Source: Rubrobacter taiwanensis (lineage in GTDB: Bacteria > Actinomycetota > Rubrobacteria > Rubrobacterales > Rubrobacteraceae). Taken from it: 64,000 bases of DNA. This document shows, one piece after another, positions 1 through 6,991 of this stretch (the stretch's first letter is position 1; each line of letters starts with the position of its first letter). The notes beneath the pieces are model-generated. The model saw only the letters and a list, made by a program, of their open reading frames with translations. It ran no database searches and was not told where the DNA came from. A program made the position numbers and the translations under genes. Location of the stretch: assembly GCF_004337705.1 (NCBI RefSeq), contig NZ_SKBU01000020.1:48896-112895 (forward strand). Reading direction: 5' to 3'.

Positions 1-688
1 CGGCTCTACGGTCACCATCGTGGTGAGCGCCGGACCGGAGACGACGACGGTGCCGGACCTCTCCGGCAGCACCGTCTCACAGGCAAGCAGCACCCTCTCC
101 GGTGCCGGACTCACGCTGGGCTCCACGAGCGAGCAGCCGAGCGACAGCGTTCCGGAAGGACTCATCATGAGCCAGAGCCCGGGACCGGGCAGCGAGGTTC
201 CGCCGGGCAGCAGCGTGGACGTCGTGGTCAGCTCCGGACCCGAGGAGCCGGAGACGGTGACCGTGCCGGACGTCTCCGGCCAGAGCACGAGCGCCGCGGT
301 CTCCAACCTGGAGGCCGCCGGCCTGGAGGTGGCGAGCCAGGGGATACAGCGCCCCGACCCGAGCGTCCCGGAGGGCTTCGTCATCGGCACCAACCCCTCG
401 GCCGGCTCCGAAGTCCCCGAAGGGACGGTCGTGACCCTGATCGTGAGCTCGGGAGCCCCGGCGCAGAGCCCCGCCCCCCCGGACGACGATGATGACGACT
501 CCGCCGGCCCCACACCCCGCCCCGGTGATGACGATGATGATGACGACAACGACAACGCCGGCCAGCCCGGCGGCAACGACAACACCGGCCAGCCCGGCAG
601 GGGTGGCGGCCAGCCCGGCGGCAACGACAACACCGGCCGGCCCGGCGGCAACCGAACCGCGGAGGGGGGGACTAGATCTCCACGCTGA
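1..688 (+). CDS. PASTA-domain protein, C-terminal part (truncated by window edge)
   Basis: The reading frame is open from base 2, so the gene starts outside the window. At least two PASTA repeats are visible (each opening with the V-P-D-L/V-S-G motif and closing with a G-S-x-V-P-x-G-S/T-V hairpin and a VVVSSG-type strand). PASTA repeats usually form the extracellular muropeptide-sensing part of PknB-type kinases or penicillin-binding proteins; which of these this is cannot be told because the catalytic part is missing. After the repeats comes an unusual low-complexity tail: two runs of six or seven aspartates, then three copies of a G-Q/R-P-G-G-N-D-N-T-G unit. The last 17 bases overlap the convergent gene that ends at 672. 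Confidence 0.8.
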   Translation, partial: GSTVTIVVSAGPETTTVPDLSGSTVSQASSTLSGAGLTLGSTSEQPSDSVPEGLIMSQSPGPGSEVPPGSSVDVVVSSGPEEPETVTVPDVSGQSTSAAVSNLEAAGLEVASQGIQRPDPSVPEGFVIGTNPSAGSEVPEGTVVTLIVSSGAPAQSPAPPDDDDDDSAGPTPRPGDDDDDDDNDNAGQPGGNDNTGQPGRGGGQPGGNDNTGRPGGNRTAEGGTRSPR

Positions 689-935
689 CCGCGCGGACTA
701 TGGCGGATACGTCTCTGAGCCGGGAGATGAAGTTCTCCGAGTCGCTCTCGGTCACCACGGTGTATCCCGCGCCGAACAGGTAGAAGCTGCGCATGCCCCC
801 GGCACCCTCGGTGTAGAAGATCGGGGGCGCCTCATGCGGCCCGAGATGCGAGAGCAGGTCCAGAAAGTCCCGCGGCTCGCACCGGATCCGGGGATTCGAG
901 GACAGCCTGCCGGTCACCCCTCCCGGAAGGGTCAA
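672..935 (-). CDS. Hypothetical protein, 87 aa
   Basis: No family recognised. It is a small soluble protein with a TTG start that overlaps the stop of the upstream minus-strand gene (TTGA), which indicates translational coupling and one operon of two small genes. The stop lies inside the 3' end of the PASTA gene. No membrane segment or signal peptide is visible. It could be a stand-in for a small regulatory partner of its neighbour, but nothing in the sequence shows a function. Confidence 0.55.
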   Translation of the reverse strand: MTLPGGVTGRLSSNPRIRCEPRDFLDLLSHLGPHEAPPIFYTEGAGGMRSFYLFGAGYTVVTESDSENFISRLRDVSAIVRAVSVEI

Positions 936-1186
936 TCCCTCAGCTCCCGCTCCACGTACTCGCGCAGACCGGAGGCGGGGACGCTTCGCGGTGGCCTTAC
1001 CTCCGCGAACTCGTGGCGCCCGATGGCATTTTCGTACATCCAGCGCTCCTCGACCGGCTTCGAACGCTCCAGATCGTAGCCCGTCTCGGCGTAGACCGCC
1101 CGGAGCCCGCCGGATGCCGGCTCGACGATCAGAATGTTGTACCGCCCCGGCGAGTAAGCCCGGAGTCTCAGCGTAGAATCGCTCAT
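932..1186 (-). CDS. Hypothetical protein, 84 aa
   Basis: The chosen start is the ATG at 1186; the open frame extends further upstream, but that extension runs into the promoter and start of the divergent nuclease gene and is low-complexity Ser/Arg-rich, as expected of a GC-rich shadow frame. The protein has alternating hydrophobic beta-strand-like segments near its N-terminus (NILIVEP) and a basic/acidic C-terminus. No family recognised. It is coupled to the downstream gene by a 4-base overlap. Confidence 0.55.
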   Translation of the reverse strand: MSDSTLRLRAYSPGRYNILIVEPASGGLRAVYAETGYDLERSKPVEERWMYENAIGRHEFAEVRPPRSVPASGLREYVERELRD

Positions 1187-1307
1187 GACGACCAGTTTAT
1201 AAGATGACGCCGCCTCCCGCCCGGCGGAGCCCGACCACCCCCATGATAGAATTTGAGAGAGATGAAGGGTATTAGAAGCGAAAATAACACATCGGAAAGG
1301 AGTCGCT

Positions 1308-3719
1308 GTGTCAGATCCTATACCCAGAGAAGACAGAATTGAAGAGGATGAAACCCCTGCAAACACCGAAGAAACGCAGCCGAGTCTGCCGCCGGAGGGG
1401 TTTCCGGAGGAGCTCATACTCCGCCGTCTCGGGCGGCTAGACACCCGCCGGGCGCTGGCCGAGCTGTGCAAGAGCGTACCCGGGCTGGACGAGGTGTTGC
1501 TCCCTCCGGCCATCCGGGCCGACGCTCTGACGCGCAGGTCTGGGAGTCAGAAGATCATCAAGAGCATCGCCCGCCGGGTGCTGAACGAGCCTGCGGCGTG
1601 GAGGGCTTTCCGGACGGCTATTCACGAGCAGATCCCTTCCGAGACGCTGGCGGCCGTGGAGGATCTCTCCGAGGAGAAGCTGGAGGGGCTTGCACGAGCT
1701 CACACCACGGAGGGGCTCATCTACGCCGCCATCAGCGGTGAGGAGGAGGTCGACCCTGGGCTCATAGCCCGGCTCATAGAGATGTGGAAGGAGGAGAACC
1801 GGAAAGCTGAGCGGCAGGCGCACAGGGATGCCCGGCTGAGCGAGCTGGAGGGGGAGCTGGAGAAGCTCCGGCGTGAGAACGAGCGGTTGACGTTCGCGGC
1901 GCGGGCGGCCGACGAGCGGGCTGCATCCCTGCAGCGGGGTCTGGAGGAGCTTCAGAGCGAGCGCAACGACGTTCTCTCCAAGAGCCGCAAAGCTGAGGAG
2001 CGGATCGCGGCCGCCGAGGAGCTGCGGGAGCGGCTCCGCGGCCGGCTCTCCGAGCTGGAGGACGAGGTCGAGCATCTCAACCGGGTGCTGAAGCGGGAGC
2101 GTCAGCAGTATTCGGCCGCGGCCCGCCGGCTGGAGGAGATGCACGAAGAGCTGAACCGGGTCGTGCGGGAGCGGCGTGCGCTCGAGCAGGCCCGCTTCAC
2201 GGACGAGAGCTTCGGCAACCTGCTGATGCGGGCCGTAAAGAACGAGATCCGGGCCATACCCGACACCCTGGAAGACGCGGCCCGGACGGCACGCCTGCTG
2301 GAGCTCATGAGCGAAGTGGTACGGGCCCGGGGAGAATTCGCCTCCGGAGGCAGCGGAGAGCCGTCCGGGCCGGATGAAGAGGTCGGGGAAGCACCGGCGG
2401 TCCGGGGAAAAGCGGCCGCCCCGGAGGTGAGCGTGGGGGCGAGGCCTACGCTCGCCTTCCGGGCGCTCGGAGGAGCGGGAGAGGTCGGCGGCAGCAGCCA
2501 CTTTATAGACTTCGGCTCGACCCGCGTTCTCGTTGACGCGGGCATAAAGCCGGACGGGCGGGGCATCGTGGCTCCGGACTTCCGGGATCTGGGCGAACTG
2601 GACGCCGCGATAATAACCCACGCACACCTGGACCACTGCGGGGCGCTGCCGCTCCTGTGTCAGCAGCATCCGGAGCTTCCCATCTACTGCACGCCGCCGT
2701 CGGCCAGGCTCATCATCTCGGCGCTCAACGACCACGCGGCGATGGGCGGGTCGCTCTCGGGCGGGGCCTCCATCCGCCGGGTGCAGCAGCAGCTCAGGCC
2801 GGTACCGTTCGGGGAGCCGGTGAAGATCGGGGGTGCGGAGGTGACCCTCACGGAGAGCGGGCACATTCTGGGAGCGGCGAGCGTGCTGCTCAGGTCCGGG
2901 TCGGCGATGGCCTTTCACACCGGAGACATCTGTCTTGAGGATCACTTCTCCATCCCTTCGGCGCGCCTGCCGGAGGTAAAGAACATAGATCTGCTCATCA
3001 TGGAGGCCACACTCGCCGACCGGCAGCACCAGCCGTTCTCCGAGTCCATCCGGAAGATGATCCGGGTCATAAACGAGGTCACGGGCCGGGGCGGCACGGT
3101 TCTCATCCCGACCTACGCGCTGGGTCAGGCGCAGGAGATCATCCTCGGACTCAAGCACCACAGCAGGGAGTTCGGCCTGGACAGCGAGGCTTTCATCTAC
3201 GTGGACGGCTCGGTGGTGACCACCTCCGAGCGGCTCTACGCCGAACAGATCGGCTACCTGAAGCCGTACCTGCATCTCTCGGACCCGAGGGAGATCTTCT
3301 CCAGCGAGAACATTCGGGCCGTCTCCAACGATGACAGGGCCCGCGAACGCATCCTTGCCAATCCGTGCGCCATAATCGCATCGCCGGTCACCATGCAGGG
3401 CGGGGCCTCGGCCTTCTACCGGCGGCACCTGCAGAACGACCCGAAGAATGCCGTGATCCTGCCGTCCAACGCCGAGGCCTCTTACGGAGCGTTCCGGGCG
3501 GGTGAAGAGAGCGGCGCCGGATGGCAGGTGGAGCGCGTGAGCTTCGCGGCCCACTGCACGCAGGACGAGCTCGTGCAGATAACCGAGCGGCTCATGCCCC
3601 GGCAGGTGATCCTGGTCCACGGCTCGCGGCGCAGGATAAACGATCTGGCCCACCGGCTGGCACCGAACCACAAGATCTACACCCCGGCCGTGGGCGAGAC
3701 CGTGCGCACGATACTGTAG
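1308..3719 (+). CDS. Coiled-coil plus metallo-beta-lactamase/beta-CASP nuclease
   Basis: Protein of 803 aa. Residues about 1-160 are an unrecognised helical domain, about 165-305 a long Arg/Glu-rich coiled coil, and about 380-803 a metallo-beta-lactamase with beta-CASP insert. Metal motif HxHxDH is at H438, H440, D442, H443; further motifs are the GD of the TGD motif, the MEATLADR motif and the C-terminal VHGS motif. This is the CPSF73/TTHA0252-like class of RNA endonuclease/5'-3' exonuclease, not the standard ~555-aa RNase J, which has no N-terminal coiled coil. Start is GTG with AAAGGAG just upstream. It is followed 5 bp later by a small gene on the same strand. The role in RNA processing is inferred from family; the coiled-coil fusion is directly seen. 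Confidence 0.85.
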   Translation: MSDPIPREDRIEEDETPANTEETQPSLPPEGFPEELILRRLGRLDTRRALAELCKSVPGLDEVLLPPAIRADALTRRSGSQKIIKSIARRVLNEPAAWRAFRTAIHEQIPSETLAAVEDLSEEKLEGLARAHTTEGLIYAAISGEEEVDPGLIARLIEMWKEENRKAERQAHRDARLSELEGELEKLRRENERLTFAARAADERAASLQRGLEELQSERNDVLSKSRKAEERIAAAEELRERLRGRLSELEDEVEHLNRVLKRERQQYSAAARRLEEMHEELNRVVRERRALEQARFTDESFGNLLMRAVKNEIRAIPDTLEDAARTARLLELMSEVVRARGEFASGGSGEPSGPDEEVGEAPAVRGKAAAPEVSVGARPTLAFRALGGAGEVGGSSHFIDFGSTRVLVDAGIKPDGRGIVAPDFRDLGELDAAIITHAHLDHCGALPLLCQQHPELPIYCTPPSARLIISALNDHAAMGGSLSGGASIRRVQQQLRPVPFGEPVKIGGAEVTLTESGHILGAASVLLRSGSAMAFHTGDICLEDHFSIPSARLPEVKNIDLLIMEATLADRQHQPFSESIRKMIRVINEVTGRGGTVLIPTYALGQAQEIILGLKHHSREFGLDSEAFIYVDGSVVTTSERLYAEQIGYLKPYLHLSDPREIFSSENIRAVSNDDRARERILANPCAIIASPVTMQGGASAFYRRHLQNDPKNAVILPSNAEASYGAFRAGEESGAGWQVERVSFAAHCTQDELVQITERLMPRQVILVHGSRRRINDLAHRLAPNHKIYTPAVGETVRTIL

Positions 3720-3724
3720 TAGGG

Positions 3725-4045
3725 ATGGCGGGCGTAATCCCGGAGGTAACCCGGCTGGAGGACCGCCGCCCGGAGCGTCCGGAGAGCGCGGCGGGGGCGG
3801 GGGATTTCTGGTACGAGCCGGAGATCTGGCAGCTCCCCCTCTCCCCCGCCGGCCGCGTGCTGTACGCCGCCCTGTGCTCGTTTCTGGGGCACGGGGAGAT
3901 CAACCGCCAGGATCTGCGGGGCGCTCTTAAGGGCTCCACCGACGAGGAGATAGCGAACGCGCTGCAAGAGCTCGTCCGGCACAACCTGCTGGATCCCGTA
4001 GAGGGCGGGTACGCGGTCCGCTCGGTGCGGGAGTTCGCAGGCTAG
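3725..4045 (+). CDS. Small putative winged-helix protein, 106 aa
   Basis: Start is the ATG 5 bp after the nuclease stop, so the two genes probably form one transcript. The sequence from about residue 30 has the pattern of a winged-helix domain: a first helix after LSPAGRVLYAALCSFL, a second and recognition helix (INRQDLRGALKG.. TDEEIANALQELVRHNLL), and a short wing with a Gly-Gly turn near the C-terminus, reminiscent of the DNA-binding parts of replisome organiser proteins. Function unknown. The stop overlaps the convergent downstream gene by 4 bp. Confidence 0.6.
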   Translation: MAGVIPEVTRLEDRRPERPESAAGAGDFWYEPEIWQLPLSPAGRVLYAALCSFLGHGEINRQDLRGALKGSTDEEIANALQELVRHNLLDPVEGGYAVRSVREFAG

Positions 4046-4674
4046 CGCGGCCAGCGAAGGTCCGTAGGGGGTTTTGTGCCCCTCAGGTAATCCTCCGGCG
4101 GGAACTCCCCGTCCGTCCAGCGGCGCCCCGCTCCCTCCGTGAGCGCCGCGAGGTCTATGATCCGGCCCAGAATGCGCAGGCAGAAGCCTCTCATCACCTC
4201 GTCCGGATCGCCGAGGTGTCCCCGCGAGCGGATGACGAAGAGCCCGTCCGTCTTCCACACCCCGTCCCGGTAGACGGCGAAGATCTGGCACGGCCTCTCC
4301 CCCGCCGCGCTCGACCACCCGAGTACCCTGGCAGAGTAGCCGCCGGGATGCTCGGGCCAGCCGGAGAGCTCTTCGTGCATCAGGGTCTCCTCCGTTTCGG
4401 CCGCGGCCCCCGGAACGAGTCCGAAGAGGGCCGAGCTCTCCATCCCCGGCCGCACCGCAACCTCCACCCTCAGCGCGTCCCCGACGCGCTCAGTCCTCAG
4501 GCCGTCGAACCCCGCCCGGCGCGCCAGAGTGGCCGTATACTCCAGCCCGCCGAAGAGGCGTCCGGCGAACCGGCGGGCGGCGCGCTCCACCTCACCCACC
4601 AGCCGCACCGTCTCGTCGGCCGCCCGCCGGTAGCGCCGGAGCCGGGCCAGGGCGTTCTCCTCGAAGCTCGCCAT
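4042..4674 (-). CDS. Hypothetical protein, 210 aa
   Basis: No family recognised. The start chosen is the ATG at 4674, 1 bp after the stop of the SDR gene upstream on the same strand, so the two are one transcription unit; a slightly longer frame exists but lies inside the SDR gene. The N-terminal 60 residues are Arg/Ala-rich and helical, the rest is alpha/beta with no membrane segment. Its stop overlaps the convergent small gene at 4045. Confidence 0.6.
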   Translation of the reverse strand: MASFEENALARLRRYRRAADETVRLVGEVERAARRFAGRLFGGLEYTATLARRAGFDGLRTERVGDALRVEVAVRPGMESSALFGLVPGAAAETEETLMHEELSGWPEHPGGYSARVLGWSSAAGERPCQIFAVYRDGVWKTDGLFVIRSRGHLGDPDEVMRGFCLRILGRIIDLAALTEGAGRRWTDGEFPPEDYLRGTKPPTDLRWPR

Positions 4675-4675
4675 C

Positions 4676-5461
4676 CTAGCTCCCCACCCACCGCTCAAGG
4701 GCGCGGTCGGCCGGTCCCGGCGCGAGCGTCGCCAGCGCGACGAAGAGGCGGTCGTAGAGCGTCACGTAGGCGTCCCGCTCCCGGCGCTCGATCGCGCGCA
4801 CTATCCTTTCGGCCACCTTCTCCGGAGGAACTCCCCGCGGCCGCCAGCCCCTCTTCTCGTCCCCGGTGCGCAGGGAGTTCTCGGAGAATCGGGTGCGGGT
4901 GGTGCCGGGGTAGACGGTGGTGACCGCTATCCCCCGGCCGGCGAGCTCGACCCGCAGGGCGTCAGATACGGCGTTCAGGGCGAACTTGGCGGCGCAGTAT
5001 CCACCCCGCTTGGGGATCGAGCGCTTCCCGATCACGGACGAGACGTTTACTATGCTGCCGCCCGGGCGCATGTGCGGCAGCGCGGCCTGGATGCAGCTCA
5101 CCGCCCCGAAGAGGTTCACGTCGAAGACGTAGCGGAGGTCCTCCATCCGCAGCTCGCCGATCCTGCCCGAGAGCCCCACCCCGGCGTTGTTTACGAGGAT
5201 GTCCAGCCGCCCGAACCGCTCCACCGTCCTCTCCGCCAGCTCCCGGGCCGCTCCCGCGCGGGAGAGGTCCGCCGGAACCACCAGCGCCTCGCCGCCCGCG
5301 GCCAGAACCTCGCGCTCCGCAAATCGGAGCCTCTCCTCGTCGCGTGCGGAGAGGACCACCGCCGCGCCCCGGCGGGAGAGGGCGAGCGCCGTCGCCTCCC
5401 CGATCCCGCTCGAAGCCCCCGTGATGACCGCCACCCTGCCTCTGAAGCCGCTCTCCGTCAC
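4676..5461 (-). CDS. Short-chain dehydrogenase/reductase
   Basis: Classical SDR of about 261 aa: N-terminal GASSGIG cofactor motif, NNAG motif, a catalytic Ser in VSS and the YCAAK catalytic Tyr/Lys pair. The C-terminal 60 residues form an extra region with an ALATLAPGPADR stretch seen in SDRs of broad specificity, so the substrate is unknown. The start is taken as GTG at 5461 rather than the upstream TTG (5479), because a TATCAT -10-like element (5470-5475) ends 8 bp before the GTG, which would make the transcript leaderless. The gene is divergent from the flavoprotein gene at 5523. Confidence 0.8.
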   Translation of the reverse strand: MTESGFRGRVAVITGASSGIGEATALALSRRGAAVVLSARDEERLRFAEREVLAAGGEALVVPADLSRAGAARELAERTVERFGRLDILVNNAGVGLSGRIGELRMEDLRYVFDVNLFGAVSCIQAALPHMRPGGSIVNVSSVIGKRSIPKRGGYCAAKFALNAVSDALRVELAGRGIAVTTVYPGTTRTRFSENSLRTGDEKRGWRPRGVPPEKVAERIVRAIERRERDAYVTLYDRLFVALATLAPGPADRALERWVGS

Positions 5462-5469
5462 AACCGTCC

Positions 5470-5515
5470 ATGATAGCAAGCCGGGACCGCCTGAAGGAGC
5501 GCCATACTTTACACT
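5470..5515. promoter_or_regulatory. Divergent, apparently leaderless promoters
   Basis: On the minus strand a TATCAT hexamer (5475-5470) lies 8 bp before the GTG of the SDR gene. On the plus strand a TACACT hexamer (5510-5515) lies 7 bp before the GTG of the flavoprotein gene. At these spacings transcription would begin at or next to the start codon. No convincing -35 hexamer is seen for either, and neither gene has a ribosome binding site at the expected place. Confidence 0.4.
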
Positions 5516-5522
5516 TACGGGC

Positions 5523-6071
5523 GTGGAGGCGAAGAAGATACTCGTCGGGGTGACGGGCGGTATAGCCGCCTACAAGGCTCCGAACGTCATCCGGCGGCTG
5601 CGCGAACGGGGATGCGGGGTGAAGGTGATCGCCACAGAGGCCGCCCTCCGCTTCATACCCGAGGAGACCCTCGCGATAGCGGCCGGAGGGCCCATCCACA
5701 CCGAGCGCACCTGGTGGGAGGAGTCCGGCAGGATCGAGCACATCACCCTGGCACGCTGGGCGGACTTGCTGCTCGTCGCCCCGGCGACCGCGGACGCGCT
5801 GGCGCGGGCCGCGATCGGGCTCGGAGACGACCTGCTCTCCGCGACCATCCTGGCCGGGGTCAGAAAGGTGCTCTGGGCCCCGGCGATGAACACCGAGATG
5901 TGGTTCCACCCCGCGACCCGGCGCAACCTGAAGACCCTGAAGTCCTGGGGCCATCAGTTCGTCGGCCCGGCCGAGGGCGCGCTGGCTTCGGAAGAAGAAG
6001 GCACCGGTCCGGGGCGTCTGGCAGCGGAAGAAGAGATTTTGGAAGCGGTAAAGAGAGCCCTGGCCTCCTGA
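5523..6071 (+). CDS. Flavoprotein, phosphopantothenoylcysteine decarboxylase domain (CoaC-like)
   Basis: Protein of 182 aa of the HFCD flavoprotein family. Diagnostic features are the N-terminal VGVTGGIAAYK FMN-binding loop, the active-site His in RIEHITLARWADLLLVAPATA, and the PAMNTEMW substrate-recognition clamp. In coenzyme A synthesis this domain decarboxylates 4'-phosphopantothenoylcysteine. In most bacteria it is fused to the CoaB ligase (total about 400 aa); here the protein ends after the decarboxylase domain. CoaB is therefore either elsewhere or this is a paralogue, for example for a lantibiotic-like cysteine decarboxylation. GTG start is set by the homology start and the TACACT promoter 7 bp upstream. 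Confidence 0.85.
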   Translation: MEAKKILVGVTGGIAAYKAPNVIRRLRERGCGVKVIATEAALRFIPEETLAIAAGGPIHTERTWWEESGRIEHITLARWADLLLVAPATADALARAAIGLGDDLLSATILAGVRKVLWAPAMNTEMWFHPATRRNLKTLKSWGHQFVGPAEGALASEEEGTGPGRLAAEEEILEAVKRALAS

Positions 6072-6114
6072 ACTGGCCGGACGCCCGCCCGCAGTGGTAC
6101 AATAGAGGCCGGTT

Positions 6115-6187
6115 GCGGACGTAGCTCAGTTGGTAGAGCGCCAGCTTCCCAAGCTGGAGGTCGCGGGTTCGAAGCCCGTCGTCCGCT
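6115..6187 (+). tRNA. tRNA-Gly (anticodon CCC)
   Basis: A full cloverleaf can be drawn. The acceptor stem pairs 6115-6121 with 6180-6186 over seven base pairs; the D arm carries AGCTCAGTTGGTAGAGC. The anticodon stem CCAGC/GCTGG encloses the loop TTCCCAA, giving anticodon CCC; the T arm is GCGGG-TTCGAAG-CCCGT. The discriminator base is T and no CCA is encoded. A TACAAT -10 element lies at 6098-6103. The gene stands alone between the CoaC-like gene and the convergent sdhB. Confidence 0.95.
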
Positions 6188-6208
6188 CTCTTTTCTTGCT
6201 GAGGCCCT

Positions 6209-6991
6209 CTACTCTCCGTTCCTGCGGCCCCGGATCTTGCGCATCAACCACTTGGCCGGGTCGTAGTAATCCCCGACGACCCGTTCCTTGAGCGGGATGA
6301 TGGAGTTGTCCGTGATGTTGATGTGCTCCGGGCAGACCTCGGTACAGCACTTGGTGATGTTGCAGAATCCAATGCCGCCCCGGCCCTCCTTGAGGTACTC
6401 CGTCCGGTGGCCGGTGTCCATCGGGTGCATCTCGAGGCTCTGGATCTTGGCGAAGAACCGCGGGCCGGCGAACGCCGGGTGCTTGTGATGGCTGCGCAGC
6501 ACGTGGCACACGTCCTGGCAGAGGAAGCACTCGATGCACCGCTTGGGCTCATATAGCCTCTCTACGTCCTCCTCGTACATGGTGAACGGGGCCTTCTCCG
6601 CCGGCTTGAACTCCGGTATGGAGCGGGCGACCTCGTAGTTCCAGGAGACGTCGGTGACGAGGTCCTTGATCAGGGGGAACGCCCGCATGGGGCTCACCCT
6701 TATCTCCTCGCCCTCGTAGTCGTCCACCCGGGTCTTACACAGCAGCTTGGGCCGGCCGTTCACCTCGCCGCCGCAGGAGCCGCAGTGCGCGGCCTTGCAA
6801 TTCCAGCGTACGGCCAGATCGGGGGAGATGTGAGCCTGGACGTAGAGGACGGCGTCCAGTACCACCATTCCCTCCACCAGCGGTACATCGTACTCCACGA
6901 ACTCACCGCCCTCGGCGTCGCCCCGGTAGATGTTTATCCTCACCGTCTTCTGCGTCTCGGGGCTCGCGCCCCGGTGCTGGCTGCTCTCCAT
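6209..6991 (-). CDS. sdhB: Succinate dehydrogenase/fumarate reductase iron-sulfur subunit
   Basis: Protein of 260 aa. It transfers electrons from the FAD of SdhA through [2Fe-2S], [4Fe-4S] and [3Fe-4S] clusters to the membrane quinone site. The plant-type ferredoxin cysteines are in CKAAHCGSCGG with a fourth Cys downstream; the two ferredoxin-like clusters are in CIECFLCQDVC and CNITKCCTEVCP. Its ATG directly follows the sdhA stop, giving the operon order sdhC-sdhA-sdhB on the minus strand. Confidence 0.95.
   Translation of the reverse strand: MESSQHRGASPETQKTVRINIYRGDAEGGEFVEYDVPLVEGMVVLDAVLYVQAHISPDLAVRWNCKAAHCGSCGGEVNGRPKLLCKTRVDDYEGEEIRVSPMRAFPLIKDLVTDVSWNYEVARSIPEFKPAEKAPFTMYEEDVERLYEPKRCIECFLCQDVCHVLRSHHKHPAFAGPRFFAKIQSLEMHPMDTGHRTEYLKEGRGGIGFCNITKCCTEVCPEHINITDNSIIPLKERVVGDYYDPAKWLMRKIRGRRNGE

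Noticed and set aside
932..1513. Long (193-codon) version of the hypothetical gene ending at 932
   Set aside because: The upstream extension overlaps the start of the nuclease gene on the other strand and is Ser/Arg-rich shadow sequence.
1437..3671. 744-codon minus-strand frame opposite the beta-CASP nuclease
   Set aside because: It is the antisense shadow of a well-supported nuclease with no domain, typical of GC-rich DNA.
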